The notes beneath the pieces are model-generated. The model did no database searches. It saw only the letters and a program-made list of their open reading frames with translations, and was not told the origin of the DNA. A stretch of DNA of 64,000 nucleotides from an uncultured Acetobacteraceae bacterium (GTDB lineage Bacteria; Pseudomonadota; Alphaproteobacteria; Acetobacterales; Acetobacteraceae). This document shows, piece by piece, positions 29,101 through 38,608 of this stretch. The DNA lies in assembly GCA_903918315.1 (NCBI GenBank), contig CAIXEA010000152.1:18797-82796 (forward strand), in the 5' to 3' direction. Position 1 is the first letter of the stretch. Each line of letters opens with the position of its first letter. The position numbers and the translations under genes are program-made.

Positions 29101-29898
29101 TCAGCCATTCCATTTCACCGGGCCGCGGAAGGGCCGCATGTCCGGATAGCCGCTGACCGCCCAGGCGCCATCGACCAAAAGGCTGGCGCCGGAGATATAG
29201 CTCGCGTCATCGCTCGCCAGATAAAGCGCCGGGGCGGCGATTTCCTCCGGTTGCGCCGGGCGTCCCATGGGAATTCGGGCGGTAAAGGCCGCCAAGGCGT
29301 CGGGGTTGTCGAAATGGCGGCGGGTCAGCGGGGTCTGGACCAGGCCCGGCAGAATGGCATTCACCCGGATGCCATATTCGGCGAATTCCAGCGCGCCGTT
29401 TTTGCTCAGCGCCTCAACGCCCGCCTTGGCCGACACATAGGCGGATCCGGCATGCATCGGCACATGCGCGTTCAACGACGCGATGTTGACGATGGTGCCA
29501 CCGGTTTTCTGCCGCATCATCTGCCGCGCCTGATGCTTCATGCCCAGAAACACGCCTTTCAGGCAGAGGTCGACGGTGAAATCCCACTCCGCTTCGGACA
29601 GATCGACGATGTAGCCGGGGCGGGAGGCGCCGGCGACGTTGAAGGCCGTGTCGAGCGCACCGAAGCGATCGACCGCGGTGGCGATGGCGGCCTCGACATG
29701 CGCCTCCCGCGTGACATCGGCATCGACGCCGATGAAGCGCGGGCCGAGTTCGGTTTCGACGTCGCGCAGCGCGTCCTGGTTCACATCGGCCGCGATCACG
29801 GTCGCGCCCTCGGCATGCAGGCGGCGGGCGATGGCCAGGCCGATGCCCGATGCCCCGCCCATCACCACCGCGATCTTCTGTTTGAATCGCCCTGGCAT
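29101..29898 (-). CDS. SDR family oxidoreductase
   Basis: MPGRFKQKIAVVMGGASGIGLAIARRLHAEG; NVAGAS; SAYVSAKAGVEALSK. Confidence 0.9.
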   Translation of the reverse strand: MPGRFKQKIAVVMGGASGIGLAIARRLHAEGATVIAADVNQDALRDVETELGPRFIGVDADVTREAHVEAAIATAVDRFGALDTAFNVAGASRPGYIVDLSEAEWDFTVDLCLKGVFLGMKHQARQMMRQKTGGTIVNIASLNAHVPMHAGSAYVSAKAGVEALSKNGALEFAEYGIRVNAILPGLVQTPLTRRHFDNPDALAAFTARIPMGRPAQPEEIAAPALYLASDDASYISGASLLVDGAWAVSGYPDMRPFRGPVKWNG

Positions 29899-29984
29899 CG
29901 CGTCCTCCTGTTTTTCGGTCTGCGTTAACTGATCCTTAACCTCAGCATGATCTCCTGGCGTCACGCACGCAAAGGTAGGATCGC

Positions 29985-32900
29985 ATGCTCGTTACGACTG
30001 GCACACGGGTTTCTGTCCGCGGCCTGCTGTGGGATGTCGTCGAACGCCAGCCGTTGGGCGCCCAGGACCGCTTGCGGTTGCGTTGCGCCTCGGACGACCT
30101 GTCGGGGCTGGAGTGGGATTTTCTGCATCCGCGCGAAGCCGTGCAGCCGGTGCGGGCGGCCCTTGACCCGGAACAACCGGCGCCGCTGGCATCCTGGCGG
30201 CTTTTCCATGAGGCTTGCCTGCTGGAGCAGGTTCCCGGCGCGCGGGCGATCATGCTCGCCCAGCCGGGCCGTCTGACGATCGAACCCTATCAGCTCGTTC
30301 CGCTGATGCGGGCGCTGGAACTGCCCCGCCCCCGCCTGTTGCTGGCCGATGGCGTGGGGCTGGGCAAAACGATCGAGGCCGGGCTGATCGCCGCGGAATG
30401 GATCGCCCGGCGGCGCGCCCACCGCATCCTGATCGTCGCCCCGGCCGGCCCCTTGCTGCGGCAATGGGCGCAGGAGATGCGCTACCGATTCGGCCTGGAT
30501 TTCACCGTGCTGGCCGATGCGGCCGCCTTGCGCGACGAACGCCGGGCAATGGCGCTTGGCGGCAACCCGTTCGGCAACCGGGCCTTCATCCTGACCGCGA
30601 TCGACTTCGCCAAGCAAGAGACGGTGCTGGAAGAGCTGGAGCGGGTGTCGTGGGACCTCGTGATCATCGATGAGGCGCATCATTGCGTGGCCTCGACCGC
30701 GACGACCAATCGGGAGGCCACGCTGCGGCGCCGGCTGGCCGAAGTGCTGGCGCGTCAGACGGACGGCCTGCTGCTGCTGACCGCCACGCCGCATGACGGC
30801 TACGATCCGCATTTCGCCTCATTGATCGCCTTGCTGGACCCGGGTCTGGTCGATGGCGCCGGCGGCCTCGATGGCCTGGCCTACCGCAGGCACGTGATCA
30901 GGCGGTTGAAATCCCACATCGCCGACACCGCGACTCACCGGCCGCTGTTCCATGACCGGGTTATCATTCCTGTCCCAATCCGATCAGACGATGCCGCGGT
31001 GGGGCGCTTTCATCGGGCTCTGGCGGCGTTGGTGGAACCCCGGATCAGCAAGGGTGCGGGCACCAGGACATTCGCGGATGCGCTGGCTTTCGTGAGCCTG
31101 CTGAAGCGATCGGTCTCGACCATCGCCGCCTGCGTGCAGACCTTGCGCGTGGTCGCGGATCGCTATGCGGGGCTGGCGGACCAGGCCGAGACCGCGGCCA
31201 TCCGCCGCGATCGCCAGCGGACGCTGCGGGCCTACCGGCGGCAGGCGCTGCGCTTTGGCGTGCTGGACTCCCAGGCTGAAACCGACATGGACCGATTAGA
31301 GGCGGAGGACATCGCGGCGGACCTGCACGCCACCGGCGCGGTCGTCGATACATTACGACACCTGATCGAACTCGGCGAGGCCGCCCGGTCGGCCGACCCA
31401 AAACTGGCGGCGCTGGTGACCGAACTGCGCCTGATCCGCGCCACCGAACCGAATGCCAACGTACTGATCTACACGGAATATGCCGACAGCCAGGCCGAAG
31501 CGGTGCGGGTGCTGCGCGCCACGAGCGGGATCCATGGGGCCATTCTGACCATTGGCGGCCAGGACAGCGAGGAAGCCCGTACGCTGGCCGCGGAACGCTG
31601 CGCCACCGAAGACGGCCTGATCCTGGTCAGCACCGACTCGCTGGCCGAAGGGCTCAATCTCCAGCAGCGCTGCCATCATCTGATCCATCTCGATCTGCCG
31701 TACAATCCGAACCGCCTTGAACAGCGCAATGGCCGCATCGACCGCTACGGCCAGGCTTTGCCCCCGGAAATCCGCTATCTTTGCCTGGCGGGCACGTTCG
31801 AGGAGCGGCTGCTCCTGCGGTTGATCGCCAAATATGAAAAGGCCCGCGCCCATCTGACCTTCATGCCGGACACGCTGGGCCTGACGGCGCCCGAGGATCA
31901 GCTGGGCCGCGGATTGCTGATGGGGCTGGCGGAAGAGCAGATCAGCCTGTTCCCGGACAAACCCGCCCCGCTGCGCACCCTGGATCTGGCCGCCGGCGCG
32001 GATCAGACCGAGGCCTATCGCGACCTTCTGCACGAGATCGACCGCGCCTATGAGGGGTTCGACCGCCTGGCGGCCCGCCATGGCTGGTTTGCCGGGCAAG
32101 GGTTGAACGCCGGCGCCGCGCAGATGGCGATGGCGACAAAGGCCGGGCAGACCGCCGCGCGCGACGCGGCCCGCGTGGATCTGCCCGATTTCCTGTCCCG
32201 CGCGACCAACGGGCCGCTAGAACCTGCCCGGTGCACAAAGGTGCACCGCACAGGCTCTAATCGATTGTTTAATCCCGTGATTCACGGCTCCGGTGATTCC
32301 ACCTCCGCCGATCACGCTCTAACCGACGGGGCACTGGCCGGTCGCGTGCATCCGGCCGTGCGCCAGACCATCAGCATGATCCGCCGGGTCGGCGACAACC
32401 GGGTCAGTGTCACCCGGGGGGATCAACTGGCCCTGCTGCTCACCTACTCCATCGACATCAGCGGCCCCCGGCACCTGGCGTTGCGGCGGGTGATCGCGGT
32501 GCTGCTGACGGAGCATGGCGCAGCGGTCACGCTCGACACACCGGATCAGTGGCTGCCATTCGGGGACCCGGATCGGACGCTGCACCGGCCCGATGCCTGG
32601 CGCCTGTTTTCGACCTGGGCGCCGGCACGGATGCACGAGGCCGAGGCGGCCGCGGCGGCGGCGATGGGCGTCATTGATGCGGCGTTCATCGCCGAACAGC
32701 AGGCGACGCAACAGGCTGAGCGCACCCGTCTCGACGAATGGCTGGAGCGGCGAGCCGATCGGCTGTGCGGTCCGCGCCGGATCATTGTGCCCGATTTGTT
32801 TGGTGATACGCCTTCGGGCCCCGCCTGGCCCCATGCCAGCACCGCCGCCGCCCGGCTCGCGGGGTTCGCGGGCGACGCCTCGGTCACGGGGGAGGCGCGG

Positions 32901-33017
32901 CTGGAAGCAGAGGCGCTCGTGTCGCTGTATCGCCAGCGGTGCCAGGACATCGACCCGCCCTACCAGTCCAGCGTGTACCCGCTCGGGCTGCTGATGCTGG
33001 TGCCGGCATGCGCCTAG
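29985..33017 (+). CDS. SNF2-like helicase, DISARM DrmD-like
   Basis: RLLLADGVGLGKTIEAGLIAAEW (Walker A); LVIIDEAHHC (DEAH); LLTATPHDGYD; EGLNLQQRCHHLIHLDLPYNPNRLEQRNGRIDRYGQ. Confidence 0.85.
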   Translation: MLVTTGTRVSVRGLLWDVVERQPLGAQDRLRLRCASDDLSGLEWDFLHPREAVQPVRAALDPEQPAPLASWRLFHEACLLEQVPGARAIMLAQPGRLTIEPYQLVPLMRALELPRPRLLLADGVGLGKTIEAGLIAAEWIARRRAHRILIVAPAGPLLRQWAQEMRYRFGLDFTVLADAAALRDERRAMALGGNPFGNRAFILTAIDFAKQETVLEELERVSWDLVIIDEAHHCVASTATTNREATLRRRLAEVLARQTDGLLLLTATPHDGYDPHFASLIALLDPGLVDGAGGLDGLAYRRHVIRRLKSHIADTATHRPLFHDRVIIPVPIRSDDAAVGRFHRALAALVEPRISKGAGTRTFADALAFVSLLKRSVSTIAACVQTLRVVADRYAGLADQAETAAIRRDRQRTLRAYRRQALRFGVLDSQAETDMDRLEAEDIAADLHATGAVVDTLRHLIELGEAARSADPKLAALVTELRLIRATEPNANVLIYTEYADSQAEAVRVLRATSGIHGAILTIGGQDSEEARTLAAERCATEDGLILVSTDSLAEGLNLQQRCHHLIHLDLPYNPNRLEQRNGRIDRYGQALPPEIRYLCLAGTFEERLLLRLIAKYEKARAHLTFMPDTLGLTAPEDQLGRGLLMGLAEEQISLFPDKPAPLRTLDLAAGADQTEAYRDLLHEIDRAYEGFDRLAARHGWFAGQGLNAGAAQMAMATKAGQTAARDAARVDLPDFLSRATNGPLEPARCTKVHRTGSNRLFNPVIHGSGDSTSADHALTDGALAGRVHPAVRQTISMIRRVGDNRVSVTRGDQLALLLTYSIDISGPRHLALRRVIAVLLTEHGAAVTLDTPDQWLPFGDPDRTLHRPDAWRLFSTWAPARMHEAEAAAAAAMGVIDAAFIAEQQATQQAERTRLDEWLERRADRLCGPRRIIVPDLFGDTPSGPAWPHASTAAARLAGFAGDASVTGEARLEAEALVSLYRQRCQDIDPPYQSSVYPLGLLMLVPACA
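32218..32321 (+). mobile_element. 104-bp palindromic MITE-like element, copy A (inside helicase ORF)
   Basis: TA-bounded TAGAAC...GCTCTA; ungapped match to reverse complement of 62073..62176 with 7 differences by eye. Confidence 0.8.
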
Positions 33018-36000
33018 ATACGGGTGATTGCTCGGTCGCCGGCCCCGGTCTGCCGGAGCCGTTCCTGCGCTTCGAACTGGCGCCCACGCTGACGCGGCTG
33101 GGCTTGTTGACGGAGCCCGACCCGGCGGGTTGGCTGGCCCTGCGGGCCGGCGTCCGAAGCCTCGGCCGGATCGCCGGGCCGCAACGGGTGCATCAACATG
33201 TGATTGTCCCACTGGCCCGTCTGCTGGGATACGAACCGCCGAACCGGGGCGCGCCGGTGACGACGCGGGATGGGCCCGAGGATGGCGGATGGCTGCTGAG
33301 CGGGCCGGACAGTACCAGCCTGCGGGTCTGGCCGGTGGGGTCTGACACCGTGCTGGATGCGCCCCGGCGCAGTGGCCGCGCCTACCGGTTCAGCCCGTCC
33401 CGGTCCGCATCCCGGGTTCTGCGGGCCCGGGGCGAATGGGCCGGCGTGATGACCGATGGCCAAACGCTGCGCCTGCTGCTGTGTGAACCTGGGGAGCCCG
33501 ACACCCATCTGAGCATTCCCCTCAGTTGCTTTGCCGATGCCCGGCCACCGGATGCGGCCCGACTGTTCACCGCCCTCTCCGCGCCGCCGGGCGTCGCGGC
33601 CTTGCCGGCGGTGCTGGCGGCGGCGCGACTGCACCAGACCCGGGTCACGAACGAACTGCGCCGCCAGGCGCGCGGGGCGATCGAGGGCTTTCTGCAAGCC
33701 GTGCTGGACCGCAATCCGGCGCACGGCGCGACGGCCGCCGCCATCTGGGCAGAAGGGCTGGTGCTGGTCTACCGCCTGCTGTTCATTCTGAAGTTGGAGA
33801 GCGCGCCCGCGGATGGCGGCGCCTTCAGCTTTGCCGCGACACAACTCTGGCGGGGGGCCTTGTCCCCCAATCAGGCGCTGGGGCCGCTGGTGCGCCGGCA
33901 TTTGGACCTGGGGCATGACACCGGCCGCATGCTGGAGGACGGGCTGCGCACCCTGTTCCAGGTGTTCCGCGACGGCCTGTCCTGCGGCGGTCTGTCGATT
34001 GCTCCCCTGGCCGGCTCCCTGTTTGGCCCGGATGCCGCCCCGACCCTGGATGCGATGCCCTGGGGTGAGCGGGCCGTGGCGCTGCTGTTGGATCAGCTCC
34101 TCTGGACGACGCCCAAGGGCCGCCCACGGGAACGCGTGCATTATGGTGCGCTGGATGTGGAAGATCTGGGCCATGTCTATGAGGCGCTGCTGGAGCTGGA
34201 GCCAGGCATCGCCATCGGACCCATGGTCCGGATCCGGCGGGCGAAATTGGAAATCACCGTGCCCGGGACCATCGGGGAGGAGCCGATCCCCGCCGGCCGG
34301 TTCTTTCTGCGCAGCGGCGATGGCCGCAAAACAACGGGGTCCTATTACACGCCGCGGGCCTTCGTCCGCTTCCTGGTGCACGAAACCCTGGCACCGAAGC
34401 TCGCCGCGGTCAGCCCCGACGACGACCCCGACCCCTGCGCGATCCTGGCGCTGAGCGTGGTCGATCCGGCGATGGGCAGCGGTCATTTCCTGATCGAGGC
34501 CTGCCGCGTGCTGGGCGAAGCCCTGTACGCCAGTTGCCGCCTATGCGACGAAGCGGCCCGAGCGACGCCATCGGAAAGCCGATCGGCTTTGCTCCAGGAG
34601 CGTTTGCGGGCCCTGCACCGGCTTGACCCGGCTTTGCCCGGTTTTCTCCCCAGCCACGCCGCGGAGGGGGTCGCGCGGTCACGAGCCTTGGCGATCTGCC
34701 GGCGGCTGGTCGCGGTCCATTGCCTCTATGGCGTGGATCGCAACCCCTTGGCGGTCGAACTGGCGAAGCTCGCGCTTTGGCTGGAGTGTCACGCCGAGGG
34801 GCTGCCGCTCACCTTCCTCGATCACCGGCTGGTCGCGGGGGATGCCATCACCGGTCCCTTCCTGGCGGATATGACCCGCCTTCCCGTCGGTGGCCACATC
34901 CTCGACCCCCTGCTCGCGCGCGGCGTCGCCGATCGGCTGAGCGCTTCGGTGGATGAGGCGCTGGAGGCGGTGCGGGTGCTGAACGCCGGCATCGGCCGTG
35001 ACCTTGCGGCGCTCGACGCGAAAAGCGCGGCGAAGGCGCGATTGGACGCGGCGCTGGCGGGGATGCGGCGGCTGGCCATCGCGTGGTCGGGCGCGGTGGC
35101 CCTGGGAAGCCGGGATGGTGACGACGAATGGCAGGCGCTGGCCCGAACCGTCGCTGACACCGGTGCCTGGCCCGCCCGCCTTTCCACCCGGCAAAGCCAG
35201 ATGCTGGAGGCCGGGCAATCCGCCCTGCCCTGGGACCTGACGTTTCCCGAGGTCTTTCAACGCGGCGGGTTCAGCGCGGTGCTGAGCAACCCACCCTGGG
35301 ATGTCATTCAGTACCGCACGGAAGACTTCGTGGCCCGCTATGACCTGTCCGTGCTCGACGCCCCCACGAAGCGGGAACGGCGATCGACTGAAGTGCGGGT
35401 TCTGTCCGATCCGGCGGTTCAGGCGGCGTTCGACGCCTATAAGGCGGGCTACGATCGTCAGAAGCGCCTCGCCAACCGCTTGTTCCGCCATCAGTCGGCG
35501 CAGGCCGGGGGCGCCCGAACCGCCAGCAATCCCGACGCGTTTCGCCTGTTCGCTGAACGCAATATCCGCCTGGCCGGTCCGGATGGCGGGCTGGGCGTGC
35601 TCTATCCGTCCGCGTTTCATGGCAACGAGGGCACGACCGGCCTGCGGCGCCTGTATTTCGCGCAGACACGGATCGATGCCTGCCTGTCGTTCGAGAACCG
35701 CCGGAAGTTCTTCGATATCGACAGCCGGTTCAAATTCGCCCTGGTGGTCGCCCACAAGCCCGGCCCGACCCAGTCACTGCGCTGCGGCTTTTATCTGGAA
35801 TCCATGACGGATCTGGAGCATCCGGGCCGGGTGATGGACTACGATGCCGATTTTCTGGCGGCCTCCGGCGGGCCCAATGGTACGCCGCTGGAATTGCGGG
35901 GTTCGGCCGAATTGAGCATCGCCCGGCGGCTGTTCGACGGCCATCCCACGCTATCGGCGTGGTGCGCCCGGCACGGGATCCAACTCGGCCGCGACCTGCA

Positions 36001-36697
36001 TATGACCGATGACGCGGCCCATTTCGTGCCGGCGGAAGCGGGCGGGTTCATGCTGCACGAAGGCAAGACGTTCCACCAATTTACCGATGTCTGGAAAACC
36101 CGTCCGCGCTACGCAGTGGCCGAGGCCGCCTTGCATGCCAGGCCATCGATCCTCTCGGCGGCGGGGCATTTCCGGCTCGCCTTCCGCGACATCGCGAGCG
36201 CCACGAATGAGCGCACCATGATCGCCTGCATCGCCCCGCCCGGCACGGTGTTCGGCCATACCGCGCATGTGGAAAAACATCCCCACGGTCGGCCGGTTGC
36301 CCATGCCCTGACCCTGTGCGCGCTGCTGAACAGCTTCCCCTTCGACTGGCTGGTGCGGCAAAAGGCAACAGCGCATCTGAGCCAGTTCATCGTCGGCAGC
36401 CTGCCCGTTCCGGATCTGACGGACGCGCTGAGCCAGCAACTGGCCGAGAGCGCCCGCCGCCTGTGTTCCAATCATGCCGGCTATGCCGACCTGTGGTCAG
36501 CGGAGGCGCAGCCGGCGGGCTGGCCGATCATGCCGGAGGAAAGGGTGCGTTGGCGGCACCGCGCCGCGATCGATGCGACGATCGCCCATGCCTACGGCCT
36601 TGATCGGCGGCAATACGCGCATGTGCTGGCCAGTTTCAGTCACCGAAGCTTTCCGGATGCGGTGGGATTATGCCTCACCGCGTTTGATCACCGATAA
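33008..36697 (+). CDS. Eco57I-type N6-adenine DNA methylase, DISARM DrmMI-like
   Basis: VVDPAMGSGHFLIEACRVLGEAL (motif I); VLSNPPWDVIQY (NPPW); start overlaps helicase stop by 10 bp. Confidence 0.85.
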   Translation: MRLDTGDCSVAGPGLPEPFLRFELAPTLTRLGLLTEPDPAGWLALRAGVRSLGRIAGPQRVHQHVIVPLARLLGYEPPNRGAPVTTRDGPEDGGWLLSGPDSTSLRVWPVGSDTVLDAPRRSGRAYRFSPSRSASRVLRARGEWAGVMTDGQTLRLLLCEPGEPDTHLSIPLSCFADARPPDAARLFTALSAPPGVAALPAVLAAARLHQTRVTNELRRQARGAIEGFLQAVLDRNPAHGATAAAIWAEGLVLVYRLLFILKLESAPADGGAFSFAATQLWRGALSPNQALGPLVRRHLDLGHDTGRMLEDGLRTLFQVFRDGLSCGGLSIAPLAGSLFGPDAAPTLDAMPWGERAVALLLDQLLWTTPKGRPRERVHYGALDVEDLGHVYEALLELEPGIAIGPMVRIRRAKLEITVPGTIGEEPIPAGRFFLRSGDGRKTTGSYYTPRAFVRFLVHETLAPKLAAVSPDDDPDPCAILALSVVDPAMGSGHFLIEACRVLGEALYASCRLCDEAARATPSESRSALLQERLRALHRLDPALPGFLPSHAAEGVARSRALAICRRLVAVHCLYGVDRNPLAVELAKLALWLECHAEGLPLTFLDHRLVAGDAITGPFLADMTRLPVGGHILDPLLARGVADRLSASVDEALEAVRVLNAGIGRDLAALDAKSAAKARLDAALAGMRRLAIAWSGAVALGSRDGDDEWQALARTVADTGAWPARLSTRQSQMLEAGQSALPWDLTFPEVFQRGGFSAVLSNPPWDVIQYRTEDFVARYDLSVLDAPTKRERRSTEVRVLSDPAVQAAFDAYKAGYDRQKRLANRLFRHQSAQAGGARTASNPDAFRLFAERNIRLAGPDGGLGVLYPSAFHGNEGTTGLRRLYFAQTRIDACLSFENRRKFFDIDSRFKFALVVAHKPGPTQSLRCGFYLESMTDLEHPGRVMDYDADFLAASGGPNGTPLELRGSAELSIARRLFDGHPTLSAWCARHGIQLGRDLHMTDDAAHFVPAEAGGFMLHEGKTFHQFTDVWKTRPRYAVAEAALHARPSILSAAGHFRLAFRDIASATNERTMIACIAPPGTVFGHTAHVEKHPHGRPVAHALTLCALLNSFPFDWLVRQKATAHLSQFIVGSLPVPDLTDALSQQLAESARRLCSNHAGYADLWSAEAQPAGWPIMPEERVRWRHRAAIDATIAHAYGLDRRQYAHVLASFSHRSFPDAVGLCLTAFDHR

Positions 36698-36987
36698 CGG
36701 CACCGTTCGAGATAGTGGTGCCTGATCGAGCGTTCGCGTTCGACGGCTTCATAGGGCGCGCCGCGGCACCATTCATAATGGGCCCGCCAATCCGAGTTCC
36801 ACCGCGCTCCGCCCATTCCCTCGGCGCAAAAGCGCTGCGAATAACCGAAACGGGCCTGATCGACGGCGGAACGTGCGTAATCGCGGCAGAAATCGGGAGG
36901 CGCCGCCTGAACCGAGGTTGCCAGCAGGGCCCCCAGCATGGCGCCAGCCAATGATGTTATAATCGCTTTACGCAACGTCCCCTCCAT
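36688..36987 (-). CDS. Small secreted Cys-containing protein of unknown function
   Basis: MEGTLRKAIITSLAGAMLGALLATSVQAAPPDFCRDYARSAVDQARFGYSQRFCAEG... Confidence 0.6.
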   Translation of the reverse strand: MEGTLRKAIITSLAGAMLGALLATSVQAAPPDFCRDYARSAVDQARFGYSQRFCAEGMGGARWNSDWRAHYEWCRGAPYEAVERERSIRHHYLERCRYR

Positions 36988-37050
36988 GCTTCGGCAGACC
37001 AGCATAGTCGCAGACCCGGGCGCGCCGATGCAAGGAGGTTGCCGCATGTT

Positions 37051-37842
37051 TTACCGCCAGGTGAAACAAGCCTTCTCCACCCATCCGATCATCCAGGCGA
37101 TGGTGAGGCCGAGACCGGATAAAACGACAATACCAGCCAGGAGATTATCCGTATCGTACAGATTGCCCGCCGACAGAACGAAGGCGCCGATGCCTCGTTC
37201 CGCACCAATCATTTCGGCCGCAACCAGTAACACGATGGCGATCGAGGTCGTCACCCGGAAGCCGCTGAGAATGGCGGGCAACGCGCCGGGCAGCACGATG
37301 GATCGCACGATGGCGGCGGTGGACAGGCCGAAGCTTTGCCCCATGCGGATCAATCCGCGGGGCACATTATCCACGCCGCCAGCGGTCGCGATCACGGTTG
37401 GGAAAAAGACTCCGAAGGCGAGGGTGGCGATTTTCGACCCCTCCCCGATCCCGAACCAGATGATGAACAAGGGCACGAGCGCGATTTTGGGAATGGGAAA
37501 CAACGCTGCCACCACCGCCATGCCAGAGGACCGCACGGCAGACCAGAGACCCACGGCCAATCCCATTCCGACCCCAAAGAGCGTGCCGGTGATCCAGCCG
37601 ATGGCGAGCCGCGCCAGCGACGCCGAAAGATGCCGCCAGAGCTCCCCGCTGAGGGTGAGGTGCCAAAGGGCGCGGATGATCGCCACCGGCGGCGGCAGAA
37701 AAAGCGATTTGATCCACCCGGCCGAAGCGCCGGCCTGCCACAACGCCAGCAGGCCCAGCAGCGTCGCGGCCCCGGCCCAGGCGCGGTCCCGCGGCGCGAA
37801 CCCGCCGGCGCGAAAGCGGACGGGCCCATCAAGCCGGGGCAT
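37051..37842 (-). CDS. ABC transporter permease (SsuC/TauC type)
   Basis: GWITGTLFGVGMGLAVGLWSAVRSSGMAVVAALFPIPKIALVPLFIIWFGIGEGSKI. Confidence 0.88.
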   Translation of the reverse strand: MPRLDGPVRFRAGGFAPRDRAWAGAATLLGLLALWQAGASAGWIKSLFLPPPVAIIRALWHLTLSGELWRHLSASLARLAIGWITGTLFGVGMGLAVGLWSAVRSSGMAVVAALFPIPKIALVPLFIIWFGIGEGSKIATLAFGVFFPTVIATAGGVDNVPRGLIRMGQSFGLSTAAIVRSIVLPGALPAILSGFRVTTSIAIVLLVAAEMIGAERGIGAFVLSAGNLYDTDNLLAGIVVLSGLGLTIAWMIGWVEKACFTWR

Positions 37843-38608
37843 TGAGCCGCTCCCGCTCCGCCGCGGCCGCATCCGCGCGGATCATGGTCCAGAGGTCTTG
37901 TTCGATCGCCCGCAGGTCCGGGTCCCGCGCCGACCGCTCCGCCAGCGGCCGTTGGATGCGAATGATCGCCGCCACCCGCCCCGGTCGGCGGGAAAGCACG
38001 ACGATTTGCTGCCCCAGGCGAACGGCTTCGGCCAGGTTATGGGTGACATAGATGGTGGTCGTGCTGGCGCGGGCGATGATGGATGCGAACTCATCGAGCA
38101 GCAGGTCGCGGGTCTGGGCATCGAGGGCGGATAAGGGCTCATCCAACAGCAGGCAGGCCGGCCGCACCGCGAGGGCGCGCGCGATTCCCACCCGCTGGCG
38201 CATCCCGCCCGAGAGCTGGCGCGGCCAGGCATTGGCGAATTCGGTCAGGCCGGTGACCGCGAGGACTTCGGCGATGCGTTCCGCGCGTTGAGGCCGGGAG
38301 AGTCGCGCTGCCAGCACCAGGTCGATGTTGCCGGCGACGCTGCGCCAGGGAAGGAGGGAAAAATCCTGGAACACATAGGTTAGCGGATTGAGGCAGTCCT
38401 CGGCCACCTCACCCTCGATCACCACCGTCCCGGCCGTGGGTGCCAGCATGCCGCCGATGATGCCGAGCAGGGTCGATTTGCCACAGCCGGAGGGGCCGAC
38501 CAGTACCAGCACCTCCCCGGGTTCGGCGGTCAGGGAGAGCGCATTGAGGACCGTCATACCCCCGTAGGCATGACCGACGCTGTCCAGGATCAGGCGCAGA
38601 CCGGTCAT
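37829..38608 (-). CDS. ABC transporter ATP-binding protein (SsuB/TauB type)
   Basis: LVGPSGCGKSTLLGIIGG; LSGGMRQRVGIARALAVRPACLLLDEPLSALD. Confidence 0.93.
   Translation of the reverse strand: MTGLRLILDSVGHAYGGMTVLNALSLTAEPGEVLVLVGPSGCGKSTLLGIIGGMLAPTAGTVVIEGEVAEDCLNPLTYVFQDFSLLPWRSVAGNIDLVLAARLSRPQRAERIAEVLAVTGLTEFANAWPRQLSGGMRQRVGIARALAVRPACLLLDEPLSALDAQTRDLLLDEFASIIARASTTTIYVTHNLAEAVRLGQQIVVLSRRPGRVAAIIRIQRPLAERSARDPDLRAIEQDLWTMIRADAAAAERERLNAPA

Noticed and set aside
33014-34486. 490-aa minus-strand ORF
   Set aside because: Antisense to the Eco57I-type methylase; no motifs.
29985-36697. Complete DISARM system
   Set aside because: drmA, drmB, drmC/drmE not seen next to the helicase and methylase; only a DISARM-like pair can be supported.
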